DNA of 64,000 nucleotides. It comes from Amphibacillus cookii. Its GTDB lineage: Bacteria; Bacillota; Bacilli; Bacillales; Amphibacillaceae. The translations under genes and the position numbers were made by a program. Below are positions 53,272-62,231 of this stretch, in pieces; within the stretch, counting starts at the first letter, position 1; each line of letters begins with the position of its first letter. Where the stretch lies: the NCBI RefSeq assembly GCF_016908375.1, contig NZ_JAFBDS010000007.1, forward strand, positions 186,001 through 250,000, written 5' to 3'. The notes beneath the pieces are model-generated. The model was not told where the DNA came from, made no database searches, and worked only from the letters and a program-made list of their open reading frames with translations.

Positions 53272-53626
53272 TGACGTTGGTGAAGGGAATTCTCCATTTC
53301 ATGCGTTTGTGAAATGGGGGTAGACTTTCGCTAACGTCTTTTCTATTTCTCTAAAAATAGAAATGGGTTCGGTCATCCAGTGATTCGCTTTCCGCAGGCA
53401 CGGCTTCAGCTAACTCATGTGCGCACCAAACGCGCACATGAGTGGATCTTCAGCTCGTGCTATTCCTGCAGGAGTCTCATCACTTCCTGACCGAACCCGT
53501 ATGAATTTACGTGTAGATAGACATTTAAATTAAGTTAAGATCTATTGAATCGAAACCAGCCCAAAATGCACCTAATCAAACAAACATCCACTTATAAAAT
53601 CGGCAATAATTCTCACCAACGTCATT
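53272..53626. repeat. Outer inverted repeat around a Bacillaceae-type repeat
   Basis: TGACGTTGGTGA (53272-53283) and TCACCAACGTCA (53615-53626) face each other across about 330 bases that contain the nested-hairpin repeat below and no gene. Confidence 0.5.
53365..53498. repeat. Bacillaceae-type nested-hairpin repeat, copy A
   Basis: The element is bounded by GGGTTCGGTCA and TGACCGAACCC, with the familiar CGCTTTCCGCAGGCACGGC and GCTATTCCTGCAGGAGTCTC flanks. Its tip is a perfect 11-bp stem, CTCATGTGCGC with GCGCACATGAG, and a 7-base loop. Elements with these flanks are common in Bacillaceae genomes. Confidence 0.8.
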
Positions 53627-53644
53627 TGACAAAGAACCTGAAGA

Positions 53645-53688
53645 AGCGACGCTACAAGGTTTCAATTGTAGTGTCGCTTTCTTTTTAC
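53645..53688 (+). terminator. Terminator-like hairpin
   Basis: GCGACGCTACAA pairs with TTGTAGTGTCGC (one G-T pair) around GGTTTCAA, then TTTCTTTTT. It lies 400 bases past the chemoreceptor gene, preceding the convergent flavodoxin gene. Confidence 0.7.
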
Positions 53689-53753
53689 CTTGAAATAAGC
53701 TCGTTTATTTCCTAAAGGATGCGTAAAAGAGCATATTTCTAGCTGTTTTTTTA

Positions 53754-54194
53754 TTATACAGTAACACGCGTTCTAACAAGACGGCTGCAAAATGTTGAGA
53801 CTTTGTTCAAATCTTCTGTTTGAGGAACGAGTTCAACTTTTAAGGTAACGGCAAGTTCGGTATGAACAAAAAGCATATCTCTAAAATGATCAACAGCTCC
53901 ACAGAAATAAGGGTAGAAGCTGTCGCCCGTACCGAATATTCCTGTCATCAGGTGACCGACACTTTGTTGCTCGATTTCGTAATAAAGGTCGTCCATCTCA
54001 GGTGGTAATTCACCATTTCCCCATGTATAAGTGCCGATCGCTAATACATCGTACGTCGCCAATTGCTGATAATCAACTTCGTCAATCGTTAAAAAATCAA
54101 CATGATCGATGTGCTTAATCATTTCATGATAGATGGCTTCAGCTAATATGCTTGTATTTCCAGTGACTGAACTATAAACGACTAAGGCTTTCAT
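53754..54194 (-). CDS. Flavodoxin, probable electron donor for ribonucleotide reductase
   Basis: This 146-residue flavodoxin begins with VVYSSVTGNTSILAEAI, the FMN phosphate loop, and has the second flavin loop GTYTWGNGELPPEM and GTGDSFYPYFCGAVD. It lies 14 bases behind nrdB in the same operon as both ribonucleotide reductase subunits. The likely role is to deliver electrons for assembly or repair of the diferric/dimanganese-tyrosyl radical, as NrdI does. It is a little longer than typical NrdI and closer to YkuN/YkuP flavodoxins. Confidence 0.85.
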   Translation of the reverse strand: MKALVVYSSVTGNTSILAEAIYHEMIKHIDHVDFLTIDEVDYQQLATYDVLAIGTYTWGNGELPPEMDDLYYEIEQQSVGHLMTGIFGTGDSFYPYFCGAVDHFRDMLFVHTELAVTLKVELVPQTEDLNKVSTFCSRLVRTRVTV

Positions 54195-54208
54195 CAGATC
54201 ATTCCTTT

Positions 54209-55258
54209 CTAAAGCTCGTCAAATCCATTTGAAGATGAAACTTTCGTATAGGTGCGTGATTTTTGTTCGAAAAAGTCAGACTTGGTTTCATTCATCATTT
54301 CGTCGCTAAAGACGTGAATCCAGGCCATTGGATTGTCGCGCTCAGGATAATAGTTATCGAGGCCGATTTGTCGAAATCGTTTATTTGCAAGATATTCAAC
54401 GTAATGATGGAACTCATTAAGATCAATACCCTCAATATCTTTTAAAATATAATCAGCCCATTCTTTTTCAAGTTGAACCGCATGATCAATCGTTTGATAG
54501 GCAAAAGAAATATTCTCATCTGTGTTTAATTCAGGATTTTCTGTTAATAAAATACGAATAAATTGTGAGATGAAATAGGCATGTTGCATTTCATCACGTT
54601 GAATGTAACTAATCATTGTACTTGTTTTTAACATTTTTTGCTGGCGGGCTAAATGATAGAAAAAGGCAAACCCCGCATAGAAATAAATCCCTTCCAAATT
54701 GATTGAATTGATCGCTAATTCAAATAAACGTTGTGGTGTTGGCTCTTGATGAAAGGCATCATAACTATCGAGAATTAGTTGATTACGTTTTTGAACAATA
54801 GGGTCAGCTTTCGCTTGGTTAAAACGCTGATTTTGTTCATCCACTGGGACAAGTGAGCTTAAAATATAAGAATATGATTCGTTATGCACGGCTTCTTGCT
54901 GGGCAATAACAGCAAAAATAGCTTTAAAGCTAGAGTCAGTCACGTAATCCATCACTTGTGTCATTGTTGGTGTTTGTAGACTATCTAGTGAAGCGAGCTG
55001 TGTATTAATTCTTAAAAATACATCACGCTCAGTCTCAGTGAGATGGTCCCATTGTTTAATGTCATCTTGCATATTAATTTCTTGTGCCTTCCAAAAATTT
55101 GATAGCAAAGTTTGATACAAATCATACATTTGAGGATAGGCGATATCATTCCAATTTAATAAACCGGAGGACTGACCATTAATCAGTCCTGTTGATTTAT
55201 TAGGATAGGTTGGGTTTAGTAATTTTATTTTTGTTAAAGGTGTATCGACAAAGCTCAT
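54209..55258 (-). CDS. nrdB: Ribonucleoside-diphosphate reductase, beta (R2) subunit
   Basis: This 349-residue subunit houses the metal centre and radical. The ligands are visible: Asp in ASLDSLQ, Glu and His in QEAVHNESYSY, Glu in NLEGIYF, and Glu and His in RDEMQHAY. The tyrosine four residues after the first His is the classical radical Tyr, so this is not a Tyr-less variant. The ATG at 55258 follows AAGGAGG; an in-frame extension over nrdA's end is not used. It lies 13 bases behind nrdA. Confidence 0.93.
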   Translation of the reverse strand: MSFVDTPLTKIKLLNPTYPNKSTGLINGQSSGLLNWNDIAYPQMYDLYQTLLSNFWKAQEINMQDDIKQWDHLTETERDVFLRINTQLASLDSLQTPTMTQVMDYVTDSSFKAIFAVIAQQEAVHNESYSYILSSLVPVDEQNQRFNQAKADPIVQKRNQLILDSYDAFHQEPTPQRLFELAINSINLEGIYFYAGFAFFYHLARQQKMLKTSTMISYIQRDEMQHAYFISQFIRILLTENPELNTDENISFAYQTIDHAVQLEKEWADYILKDIEGIDLNEFHHYVEYLANKRFRQIGLDNYYPERDNPMAWIHVFSDEMMNETKSDFFEQKSRTYTKVSSSNGFDEL

Positions 55259-55271
55259 TAGAAAATCCTCC

Positions 55272-57548
55272 TTAACTATGACATGCTTCACATTCATCGA
55301 TTTCGGTTTGGGAAGTACTGCGTACATAATAAGTTGTCTTTAGTCCATGTTCCCATGCAGCTAAATGTAAATTCAATAAATCCCGTGCTTTAATATCGTG
55401 TCGAACATATAAATTAAAGCTAATCCCTTGATCAATATGACGTTGACGGCGGGCGTTTTGTTTAATACTCCAGACCTGATCTAATTCGTGACGTGCACGA
55501 CGATAATACGTGTAAGTGACATGATCTAAATCAGGAACCGTTACTTTAAATTTAAAGTTTTTCTTTTCTTCAGCGTACTCTACCGCATAAATGGGATCAA
55601 TGCCATCCGTTGAACCACCAATTTTAGCTGTTGAAGAATTAGGAGCCACAGCCATTAACCAGCCATTACGCAAACCTTTGTTGGCCACTTTTTTACGAAG
55701 TTGAGTCCATCGTTCACTCGTGTAGTTGCGACGTTCGAAATACCGACCTGTTTGCCATTCTGAACCCTCAAATTTCTGATATGCGCCTTTTTCTTCAGCT
55801 AACTCCATTGAAGCTTGAATTGTATAATAAGCAATATCCTCATATAATTGATCGGCATAATCAACAGCTTGATCACTCTCCCAATGAAGGTGCTCTAAAG
55901 CAAGAAGGTGGTGCCAACCGAATGTACCAAGACCGACGGCGCGATATTTTTGATTCGTTGCTTGGGCTTGTCCAACACTAATTGTATTTAGATCAATGAC
56001 ATTATCGAGCATTCGTACTTGAATTCGAATCAGTCGCTCTAATACTTGTCCTGGCACCGCAACTGCTAAATTGATCGAAGACAAGTTACAAACGACAAAG
56101 TCCCCTGGTTTTCTAACGATGACAATGTTGCCATCTTGATCTTGAAATTCTTTTACAATAGAAGTTGGTGACATATTTTGTGCAATTTCCGTACATAAAT
56201 TACTAGAATAAATGGATGTACGTCCAACTCCACGGTCATGCTTATTTGGATTTTGACGGTTAACTTCATCACGATAGAACATATAAGGTGTTCCAGTTTC
56301 AAGTTGTGCGACCATTATTCTAGCCATAATATCCATTGCTCTATAAGTTTTTCTTGGTAATAGTGGGTGATTGACCGCTTCTTGATATTTTTCTGAAAAG
56401 TATTTATCGTCTACCTCATCATAAAAATCTTCTAATCCAAGCGGTTGGCCATTTTCATCTTTCCAACCCATCACTTGCTTTACTTGATGTGGACAGAACG
56501 TATGCCATTCACCAATACTCTTTCCATTTTCATCGGTCACTTGCAATTGTTCCATAAATAAGTCGGGAATAGAGACGCCTGTAAAAATATCATGTGCTTT
56601 TCGACGCTCATCACCGTTATTTGTTTTTAAATCTAAGAAGCCATTCATGATGTCTTTATGAAAGACATCGAGATATACAGCGACGGCCCCTTGACGTTGA
56701 CCAAGCTGATCGACGCTTACTGCGGTGTCGTTAATCAAACGTATCCAAGGAACAATGCCTGATGAATTTCCTTTAAATTTCTTAATATCAGATCCAAGTG
56801 CACGTACTTTCCCATAATAGATCCCGATGCCCCCGCCACCTTTACTAAGACGAGCGATGTCCCAGTTGTTTAAATAGATACCATCAAGTGAATCATCGAC
56901 AGTATCGATAAAGCATGAAGAGAGCTGGCCGTAACTTTTCCCAGCATTTGACAAAGTTGGTGTGGCTACAGTCATATAAAGATTTGATAGGGCCCAATAA
57001 GCTTCTTTAACTAGATCGAGACGTTTGTCTACTGGTTCGTTTTGCATGAGTGTCATCGCAATAATCATAAAGCGTTCTTGTGGCAGTTCATAAAGATTGC
57101 GCTCGTGGTCTCTAGCTAAATAGCGATCAGCAAGCAAGAACAAACCAATATAGTTGAATAATTGATCACGCTCAGGAACAATTTCTTGTTCTAGCTCCTT
57201 TAACTCCTCTGTTGAATACGCTTGTTGTAATGCCTGATCATATATACCTTCTTTTGTTAATTGATCAACTAATTTTGAAAAATTCCCATATTTTAAATGG
57301 TGATGATAACTTCTATTGATACTTGCTTCACGATAGAGTTGATTTAAATAAAAATCGGCTGCAATAAACGTCCAATTCGGCTGATCCATTGCAATTTGGT
57401 TCAATGCATAAAATAATGCTGTTTGGTTTGCTTCTTCTTCATTGTTTTTCACTTGATTAACTTTGTCCTTCAATGCAGTTAGATCAACATTGTGTTTTGT
57501 AGCAAGCTCATCTAACTTCTGTTCAATACGTTCAGTAACTATTGCCAT
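55272..57548 (-). CDS. nrdA: Ribonucleoside-diphosphate reductase, alpha (R1) subunit
   Basis: This 758-residue catalytic subunit makes deoxyribonucleotides. LSSCFIDTVDDSLDGIY holds the first active-site cysteine, SNLCTEI the thiyl radical cysteine followed by CNLSSINLA, and the C-terminal shuttle pair is in ECEACHS. The length and N terminus are nearer to NrdA-type class I enzymes than to the roughly 700-residue NrdE of B. subtilis, although the 90-residue start lacks an obvious ATP-cone motif. It is first in the operon nrdA-nrdB-flavodoxin, preceded by tandem NrdR-type boxes. Confidence 0.93.
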   Translation of the reverse strand: MAIVTERIEQKLDELATKHNVDLTALKDKVNQVKNNEEEANQTALFYALNQIAMDQPNWTFIAADFYLNQLYREASINRSYHHHLKYGNFSKLVDQLTKEGIYDQALQQAYSTEELKELEQEIVPERDQLFNYIGLFLLADRYLARDHERNLYELPQERFMIIAMTLMQNEPVDKRLDLVKEAYWALSNLYMTVATPTLSNAGKSYGQLSSCFIDTVDDSLDGIYLNNWDIARLSKGGGGIGIYYGKVRALGSDIKKFKGNSSGIVPWIRLINDTAVSVDQLGQRQGAVAVYLDVFHKDIMNGFLDLKTNNGDERRKAHDIFTGVSIPDLFMEQLQVTDENGKSIGEWHTFCPHQVKQVMGWKDENGQPLGLEDFYDEVDDKYFSEKYQEAVNHPLLPRKTYRAMDIMARIMVAQLETGTPYMFYRDEVNRQNPNKHDRGVGRTSIYSSNLCTEIAQNMSPTSIVKEFQDQDGNIVIVRKPGDFVVCNLSSINLAVAVPGQVLERLIRIQVRMLDNVIDLNTISVGQAQATNQKYRAVGLGTFGWHHLLALEHLHWESDQAVDYADQLYEDIAYYTIQASMELAEEKGAYQKFEGSEWQTGRYFERRNYTSERWTQLRKKVANKGLRNGWLMAVAPNSSTAKIGGSTDGIDPIYAVEYAEEKKNFKFKVTVPDLDHVTYTYYRRARHELDQVWSIKQNARRQRHIDQGISFNLYVRHDIKARDLLNLHLAAWEHGLKTTYYVRSTSQTEIDECEACHS

Positions 57549-57734
57549 TTTAGGGGTCCTCCTTATGTCTTACAGATGAATTTTTCCACTAGTTATGTAA
57601 TTAAATAAAAATAGATAGACAAACGCACATTCGATGTTACTGAGTGAATGGGGGTAAGTCTTTCTTATATTTAAGAATGTTGAAAATTCTACTGTATCGC
57701 TGACTTATCTTTGAAAGCATGGATAAACAAAAAT

Positions 57735-57778
57735 ACTATATATAGTGATGTCGATGTCTTTCAATCACTATATATAGT
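57735..57778. promoter_or_regulatory. Tandem NrdR boxes upstream of nrdA
   Basis: ACTATATATAGT occurs twice, at 57735-57746 and 57767-57778, centres 32 bp apart (three helical turns), as NrdR sites usually are. Each matches the palindromic AT-rich NrdR core. The two boxes with their flanks also form a perfect 17-bp inverted repeat, ATACTATATATAGTGAT and its complement. Confidence 0.75.
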
Positions 57779-57942
57779 ATATTAGCGCATAAAAATGTGT
57801 TTGTCTATTAAAACGAACTAAAAAGTTTAGAAAGTCTTTTACTATTATCGCAATGTTTGATTGAAAATAACATAGGTAATTTAGCCTAATAACAAACAAA
57901 TATAAATCTTAAGAAACACACGAAATTAAAATGACTTGATAG

Positions 57943-58020
57943 CTTTATCACAGATAACCGTATGTAAAACACCCACCTCAAAATACAGAGCAGCGCTCAT
58001 CCATTTAGATAGGAGACAAC
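57943..58020 (+). repeat. Dispersed repeat, copy 15 (5' half)
   Basis: It opens CTTTATCACAGATAACCGTA and shows CACCCACCTCAAAATACAG, then stops near TTTAGATAGGAGACAAC. The conserved ACGGACGCTAATG core and all of hairpin 2 are missing. It lies between the NrdR boxes and the chemoreceptor promoter. Confidence 0.85.
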
Positions 58021-58168
58021 TTGAGGAACAAGAGCTGTAGAAGATTAAAAATCATATAAGGTTAGCAAGTTATTATTATATTACTTTCTTCCTTTTCTGC
58101 ATTCAAAATCAAATTACTACTTGTATTCATATTATCTTCAGTATAGTATATTAGATATAGTTTGTTTG

Positions 58169-58176
58169 GCCGATAA
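58169..58176 (+). promoter_or_regulatory. Candidate sigma-D promoter for the second chemoreceptor gene
   Basis: GCCGATAA matches the sigma-D -10 element closely, 50 bases upstream of the start, though the -35 at the expected distance is poor. Sigma-D control suits a chemoreceptor gene. Confidence 0.5.
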
Positions 58177-58225
58177 ACTATCATTCCGACAAAAAATGTA
58201 AGCGTTTCAAAAGGAGGCGGTGAAG

Positions 58226-60010
58226 GTGATTAAACCTTTTAGAAAGAAGAAGATAACAAAGACTATCGGTTTAAAGAAAAAGAAAGATATAACAAAAGAA
58301 AGGAAATTAAAATCATTTCATTTACATAACATTTCGATTGGTGGGAAATATGGTCTAGCTATTTTAATTATTTTTATATTGTTAATGATTTCAACGACCT
58401 TGGTTGCTCTATCAGTTATTCAATCCCAATCAGATATGAGAATGTTGCAGGAACAAGGAGATCGTGCCTTATTAACGAATGAATTGAGTTCAGAAATCAA
58501 CGCTAAAGCACTAGCGGCGCTTTCCTATGTTCAATTTGGTAATGAGACACATATGAATGATTTTGAAGAAAGAAAGGAACGTGTCAACTATTTATTGGAT
58601 CATTTAGATGAAGGCATCAATGGCGATCAGCAAGAAACGCTTTTCAATGAAGTAGTTGATCATAATCAGAGCTTGGATGAAATGTTTTATGAAGAGTTGG
58701 TACCAATTGTTGGTGAGGCTGAAACGACTGTTCGCTTATATGTGAATCGTTATACAAATTTAACTTCAACAACTTCACTTTACTTTGAATATTTACGTGA
58801 GCATATTATTGACGATCGAGATGCTGCGGTAGTGGATGCTGAACAAAGCCAAAACTTTGCGCTTGTTATTTTAATAAGTTCAATGCTTGTATCATTTTTA
58901 ATTGGTCTTATCTTAGTTATTCTCATAAGTCGTCATGTTTCAAAACATTTAAGATCAGTTGTTAACATTAGTGATCGGATTGCTACAGGGGACTTAAATG
59001 TTGAATTAATTGATTATCAAGGAAAAGACGAGATTGGTCGTTTGTCAAGTTCAATCAATCAGATGAGAACGCAGTTAATAACAATGATCAATCAAATTAA
59101 ACAAACCTCTCAGTTGGTTGATCGACAGAGTGAGCAATTATATCAATCTTCAGATGATGTTAAATCAGGTACTGAGCAGATTGCTGCGACTATGGAGGAG
59201 CTAGCTTCTGGTACAGAAACGCAGGCGAATCATGCCGGAGATTTAGCTGAGACCATGAGGTCATTTGCTGAGAAAATGACAGCGCTTCATACGAGTAGTG
59301 AGACCATTAATGCATCTTCAGATCAAGTATTAACAGAGACAGATTCAGGTAATACAGCAATGACAAAATCGATTAAGCAAATGAGCAGTATTGACCAAAT
59401 TGTGAAAAATGCGGTAGGGAGAGTTGAAGGGCTTGATCAACAAACCAAACAAATTTCGAAGTTAATTGCTGTTATTAAAGATATTGCAGATCAAACCAAT
59501 TTATTGGCATTAAATGCGGCGATTGAAGCAGCAAGAGCTGGTGAACAAGGTCTTGGTTTTGCGGTTGTCGCAGATGAGGTAAGAAAATTAGCAGAGCAAG
59601 TCAGTGAGTCTGTTACAGATATAACTAATATTGTTATGACGATTCAATCGGAGTCCAAAGAAGTGACGGGTACGCTTAAGCAAGGCTATGAGGAAGTTGC
59701 TCAAGGAACGATTGATATTGAAGCAACTGGTGAGCGCTTTAAAGCAATTGAGCAGGCGATTTCTAATATGACTAATCATGTTGATACTGTCATGTCAGGT
59801 TTATCGCAATTAGCGAGTGATACCGAACAAGTTAATGGTTCGGTTCAAGAGATTGCTTCGATATCTGAACAATCGGCTGCTGGAGTTGAACAGACGTCGG
59901 CCTCAGTAGAAGAAGCTTCAAGTGCAATTGAGGAGATATCTGACGGTGCCAATACTTTACGTCAATCGTCTAAGAAATTAACTGATTTAGTAAAGGAATT
60001 TAATTTGTAG
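58226..60010 (+). CDS. Methyl-accepting chemotaxis protein with short four-helix sensor
   Basis: This receptor of about 594 residues begins with a very basic cytoplasmic tail (some 45 residues, many Lys). A membrane helix follows ([20 protein letters not shown]), then a helical sensor domain of about 135 residues, a second membrane helix ([20 protein letters not shown]), HAMP and the signalling rod with [20 protein letters not shown] and [13 protein letters not shown] prefer GTG 58226, 6 bases after AAGGAGGCG, to GTG 58220, which is too close to the ribosome site. The ligand is unknown. The gene stands alone. Confidence 0.9.
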   Translation: MIKPFRKKKITKTIGLKKKKDITKERKLKSFHLHNISIGGKYGLAILIIFILLMISTTLVALSVIQSQSDMRMLQEQGDRALLTNELSSEINAKALAALSYVQFGNETHMNDFEERKERVNYLLDHLDEGINGDQQETLFNEVVDHNQSLDEMFYEELVPIVGEAETTVRLYVNRYTNLTSTTSLYFEYLREHIIDDRDAAVVDAEQSQNFALVILISSMLVSFLIGLILVILISRHVSKHLRSVVNISDRIATGDLNVELIDYQGKDEIGRLSSSINQMRTQLITMINQIKQTSQLVDRQSEQLYQSSDDVKSGTEQIAATMEELASGTETQANHAGDLAETMRSFAEKMTALHTSSETINASSDQVLTETDSGNTAMTKSIKQMSSIDQIVKNAVGRVEGLDQQTKQISKLIAVIKDIADQTNLLALNAAIEAARAGEQGLGFAVVADEVRKLAEQVSESVTDITNIVMTIQSESKEVTGTLKQGYEEVAQGTIDIEATGERFKAIEQAISNMTNHVDTVMSGLSQLASDTEQVNGSVQEIASISEQSAAGVEQTSASVEEASSAIEEISDGANTLRQSSKKLTDLVKEFNL

Positions 60011-60078
60011 TAACTACCAAAGCGCAAGACATTCATATGCGCCGTATTACGTTATGGAGGAACATGATGGTTAAAATA

Positions 60079-60104
60079 TCCGTATGCCAATATTGGCATA
60101 CGGA
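60079..60104. terminator. Perfect 24-base palindrome after the chemoreceptor gene
   Basis: CCGTATGCCAATATTGGCATACGG is self-complementary with no loop, followed by ATTAAATATTTTAG. It is probably a terminator but could be a protein site. Confidence 0.55.
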
Positions 60105-60173
60105 TTAAATATTTTAGTTACATATTATTGACTCAACTTTCACAGTATGAAAGCTAGTTACGATCGCACGCAA

Positions 60174-60330
60174 AATGGAGAAATCGCATGAAGTATCCCC
60201 AGTCTAAGTGGAGATAAGCAAAGGGAGACTTCTGCGGGAATAGGATGAGTTGAAGATCGACTTTAGAAGCGCTCTTAGCTTCTAAAGTTAGCCCTCGCGA
60301 AAAGCGAATCCCTAGCTTTTCAGAACGACA
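60174..60330. repeat. Bacillaceae-type nested-hairpin repeat, copy B
   Basis: GGGAGACTTCTGCGGGAATA and CGAAAAGCGAATCCCTAG match the flanks of copy A in reverse orientation. The tip is ACTTTAGAAGC paired with GCTTCTAAAGT around GCTCTTA, again 11-bp stem and 7-base loop but with unrelated sequence. It accounts for most of the 60011-60387 gap. Confidence 0.75.
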
Positions 60331-60387
60331 TAACGTGCTAAACGTAGGAGAAGATTGAATGACTATTTTCAGTGTGCGAACGTTGAG

Positions 60388-60642
60388 TTATTGATAAAGG
60401 GTAAGTTCCGCTTCGATCGCTTGCCGAATCTTATTTATACAATCATCAACGTCTTTTCCTTTTATTCTATGTCCGTTTACAAGGGCATATGGTTTTAAGC
60501 GACAAAGTCCACAAAAAGATAAACAATCGCTAATGAGAACAGAGACTTCTGGATATTCTGATTCGAATAATTGCTCGGCTTCTATGGTTTGTAATAGATT
60601 ACTTTCGCATATTTCGACAATAACAATACCGATTGTAATCAC
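60388..60642 (-). CDS. DUF1450-family protein (YuzB-like)
   Basis: This 84-residue protein matches DUF1450: VEICESNLL near the start, the cysteine cluster DCLSFCGLC and the strand PYALVNGHRI. The layout is thioredoxin-like, reminiscent of [2Fe-2S] ferredoxins, and the cysteines may bind a cluster, but function is unknown. The start is GTG with GGAG close by; ATT three bases on is an alternative. It is divergent from a cysteine-rich regulator, which may control it. Confidence 0.8.
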   Translation of the reverse strand: MITIGIVIVEICESNLLQTIEAEQLFESEYPEVSVLISDCLSFCGLCRLKPYALVNGHRIKGKDVDDCINKIRQAIEAELTLYQ

Positions 60643-60865
60643 ACTCCAATCTTATATGCTATACTAAATTTATCATTATATATTAATATTAGAATTCTGT
60701 CAGTTATTATGCTTATTTTAGATTAAGCCGTGTACATGATTGAAATTGATAGTGAAGTGTGTAATCGCAATCTAGCAATTTAGATATTTGTTAGTCAAAC
60801 ATAAGTATTTGTGAAAAATTTCACCATTTTAGCAAACTAAGCAGATAAATAATTATAAAAAATAG

Positions 60866-60889
60866 AGTTTGTTATTTACTTCACAAACT
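60866..60889. promoter_or_regulatory. Inverted repeat ahead of the SufR-like gene
   Basis: AGTTTGT and ACAAACT form a perfect 7-bp inverted repeat spaced by 10 bases, followed by TTTTT, about 40 bases before the start in the gap shared with the DUF1450 gene. It could be an operator or an attenuator. Confidence 0.4.
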
Positions 60890-60926
60890 TTTTTCGTTAA
60901 TATAGTGATAAGGGTAGGTGTTGGAA

Positions 60927-61568
60927 ATGGCTAAAGATATGTCGACGCGTCAAGCAATATTAGAATTATTAAAAAAATGTCAAGAATTATCAGTGAGTGG
61001 TTTAAAAGAGCATCTCGATATTACGGAGATGGCGGTAAGAAAGCATTTAGTGAAATTAGAAGGTGAAGAGCTGATTCGCTCAAGAACCGTTCGTCAACCG
61101 ATGGGACGACCGGTGATATTTTATCGTTTAACGGAAGAAGGCAACAAGCTTTTTCCGAATAATTATGACAAAGTAGCGGTTGAGATCTTACAAGATATTC
61201 AAGAAAGCATGGGGAATGAAGCGATTGATACCCTTTTTAATAATAGGGAGAAGCGGATGCGTAAGAAGTATCAACGTCGTATTTACCAAGATGACCCCCT
61301 TGTAGAGCGAGTAAAGCAGTTAGTAGAAGTGCAACAGAATAATGGCTACATGGCGGAATTTAATGAAGACGAGAACATCGATGGTGTTAGTTTTGAGCAA
61401 TTCAATTGTCCGATTGCAGCCATTGCTGACCGTTATGATAAACCTTGTCAATGTGAGTTGGCGTTATTTAAGGAAGTCCTTGGAACAGAACAAGTTGAAA
61501 GGGTGGCTTGTATTGCTAAGGGCGAAAGAAGCTGTAAATATGTCATTAAGGAAGAATCGAATGAGTGA
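60927..61568 (+). CDS. SufR-like HTH regulator with a cysteine-rich C-terminal domain
   Basis: This 213-residue protein has an N-terminal winged helix (RQAILELLKKCQELSVSGLKEHLDITEMAVRKHLVKLE, wing MGRPVIFYRLT) and a C-terminal domain with CPIAAIADRYDKPCQC, then VACIAKGERSC. The C-x12-C-x-C spacing recalls the Fe-S ligands of SufR. An iron-sulfur or redox sensor is likely by analogy. I chose the ATG at 60927, with AGGGTAGG upstream, over GTG 60918. Target genes may include the divergent DUF1450 gene. Confidence 0.75.
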   Translation: MAKDMSTRQAILELLKKCQELSVSGLKEHLDITEMAVRKHLVKLEGEELIRSRTVRQPMGRPVIFYRLTEEGNKLFPNNYDKVAVEILQDIQESMGNEAIDTLFNNREKRMRKKYQRRIYQDDPLVERVKQLVEVQQNNGYMAEFNEDENIDGVSFEQFNCPIAAIADRYDKPCQCELALFKEVLGTEQVERVACIAKGERSCKYVIKEESNE

Positions 61569-61576
61569 ACTGATAA

Positions 61577-61620
61577 ATATAGACCATGCTTCTGTTTCAA
61601 CAGAAGCATGGTCTATATTG
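61577..61620. terminator. Long perfect hairpin terminator
   Basis: AATATAGACCATGCTTCTGT pairs perfectly with ACAGAAGCATGGTCTATATT around TTCA. It lies between the SufR-like gene and the convergent XRE gene and has no T-run worth the name. Confidence 0.6.
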
Positions 61621-61721
61621 GTAGTAAGACTGTGCGATTGCTTATCCATTAAAAGTAGTGACTGTAAGATCGTTTTTAAAGTAACATCAATTAAGGGATG
61701 CATTTTAAAAGTTCTTCGTCA

Positions 61722-62144
61722 TCATAATCGTTCTGCCTCATTTAACGTCGTTTGAAGTATACGCTGAACAGCTTTTTGTTGCTTAATCGATAAATGGCTT
61801 AGGCGTTCAATTTGTTCTTTTAAAAGTGGATTTTTAACTAAATAATCAATCGTATTTAATAAATTTTCATCAATGACGGGCTCATTTTCGCTGTTCGTTT
61901 GATAAAACTGCTGAAAATCATTTAACAGCTGATCAGTTTGGCTATTTATACCAAGCAAGTGATCGACCGTTTGATTAAATAAGCGACTTAGTTTAATCAA
62001 GGCCATTAAATCTGGTAAAACATCACCATTTTCCCATTTGGCTATAACTGATCTTGAAATCGCTAATTCATTTGCAAGCTGTTGCTGAGTCCAATTATAC
62101 TGCTTGCGATAATATTTTATATTTGTGGCCAATTTAAGCATCAT
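61722..62144 (-). CDS. XRE-family transcriptional regulator
   Basis: This 140-residue protein has an N-terminal helix-turn-helix (YNWTQQQLANELAISRSVIAKWENGDVLPDLMALIKLSRLF) and a helical C-terminal part, ending KQQKAVQRILQTTLNE. I start at the ATG at 62144, after GAGTGAT; an in-frame ATG at 62165 lacks a ribosome site. It is divergent from a small hypothetical gene with a 15-bp palindrome between. Its target is unknown. Confidence 0.83.
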   Translation of the reverse strand: MMLKLATNIKYYRKQYNWTQQQLANELAISRSVIAKWENGDVLPDLMALIKLSRLFNQTVDHLLGINSQTDQLLNDFQQFYQTNSENEPVIDENLLNTIDYLVKNPLLKEQIERLSHLSIKQQKAVQRILQTTLNEAERL

Positions 62145-62231
62145 TATTTTATCACTCGCTATCATTTATATCAAAAATATCAATTCATGACGTAATCCTA
62201 CCATGATTTACACCAATTTATGGGTATATTG

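Noticed and set aside
53754-57548. Prophage origin of the ribonucleotide reductase operon
   Set aside because: No phage structural, integrase or lysis genes are nearby, and the operon has a chromosomal NrdR-type promoter.
57733-57781. Reading the 17-bp inverted repeat upstream of nrdA as a terminator
   Set aside because: It has no T-run on either side, and its two halves are each NrdR-type boxes at canonical spacing.
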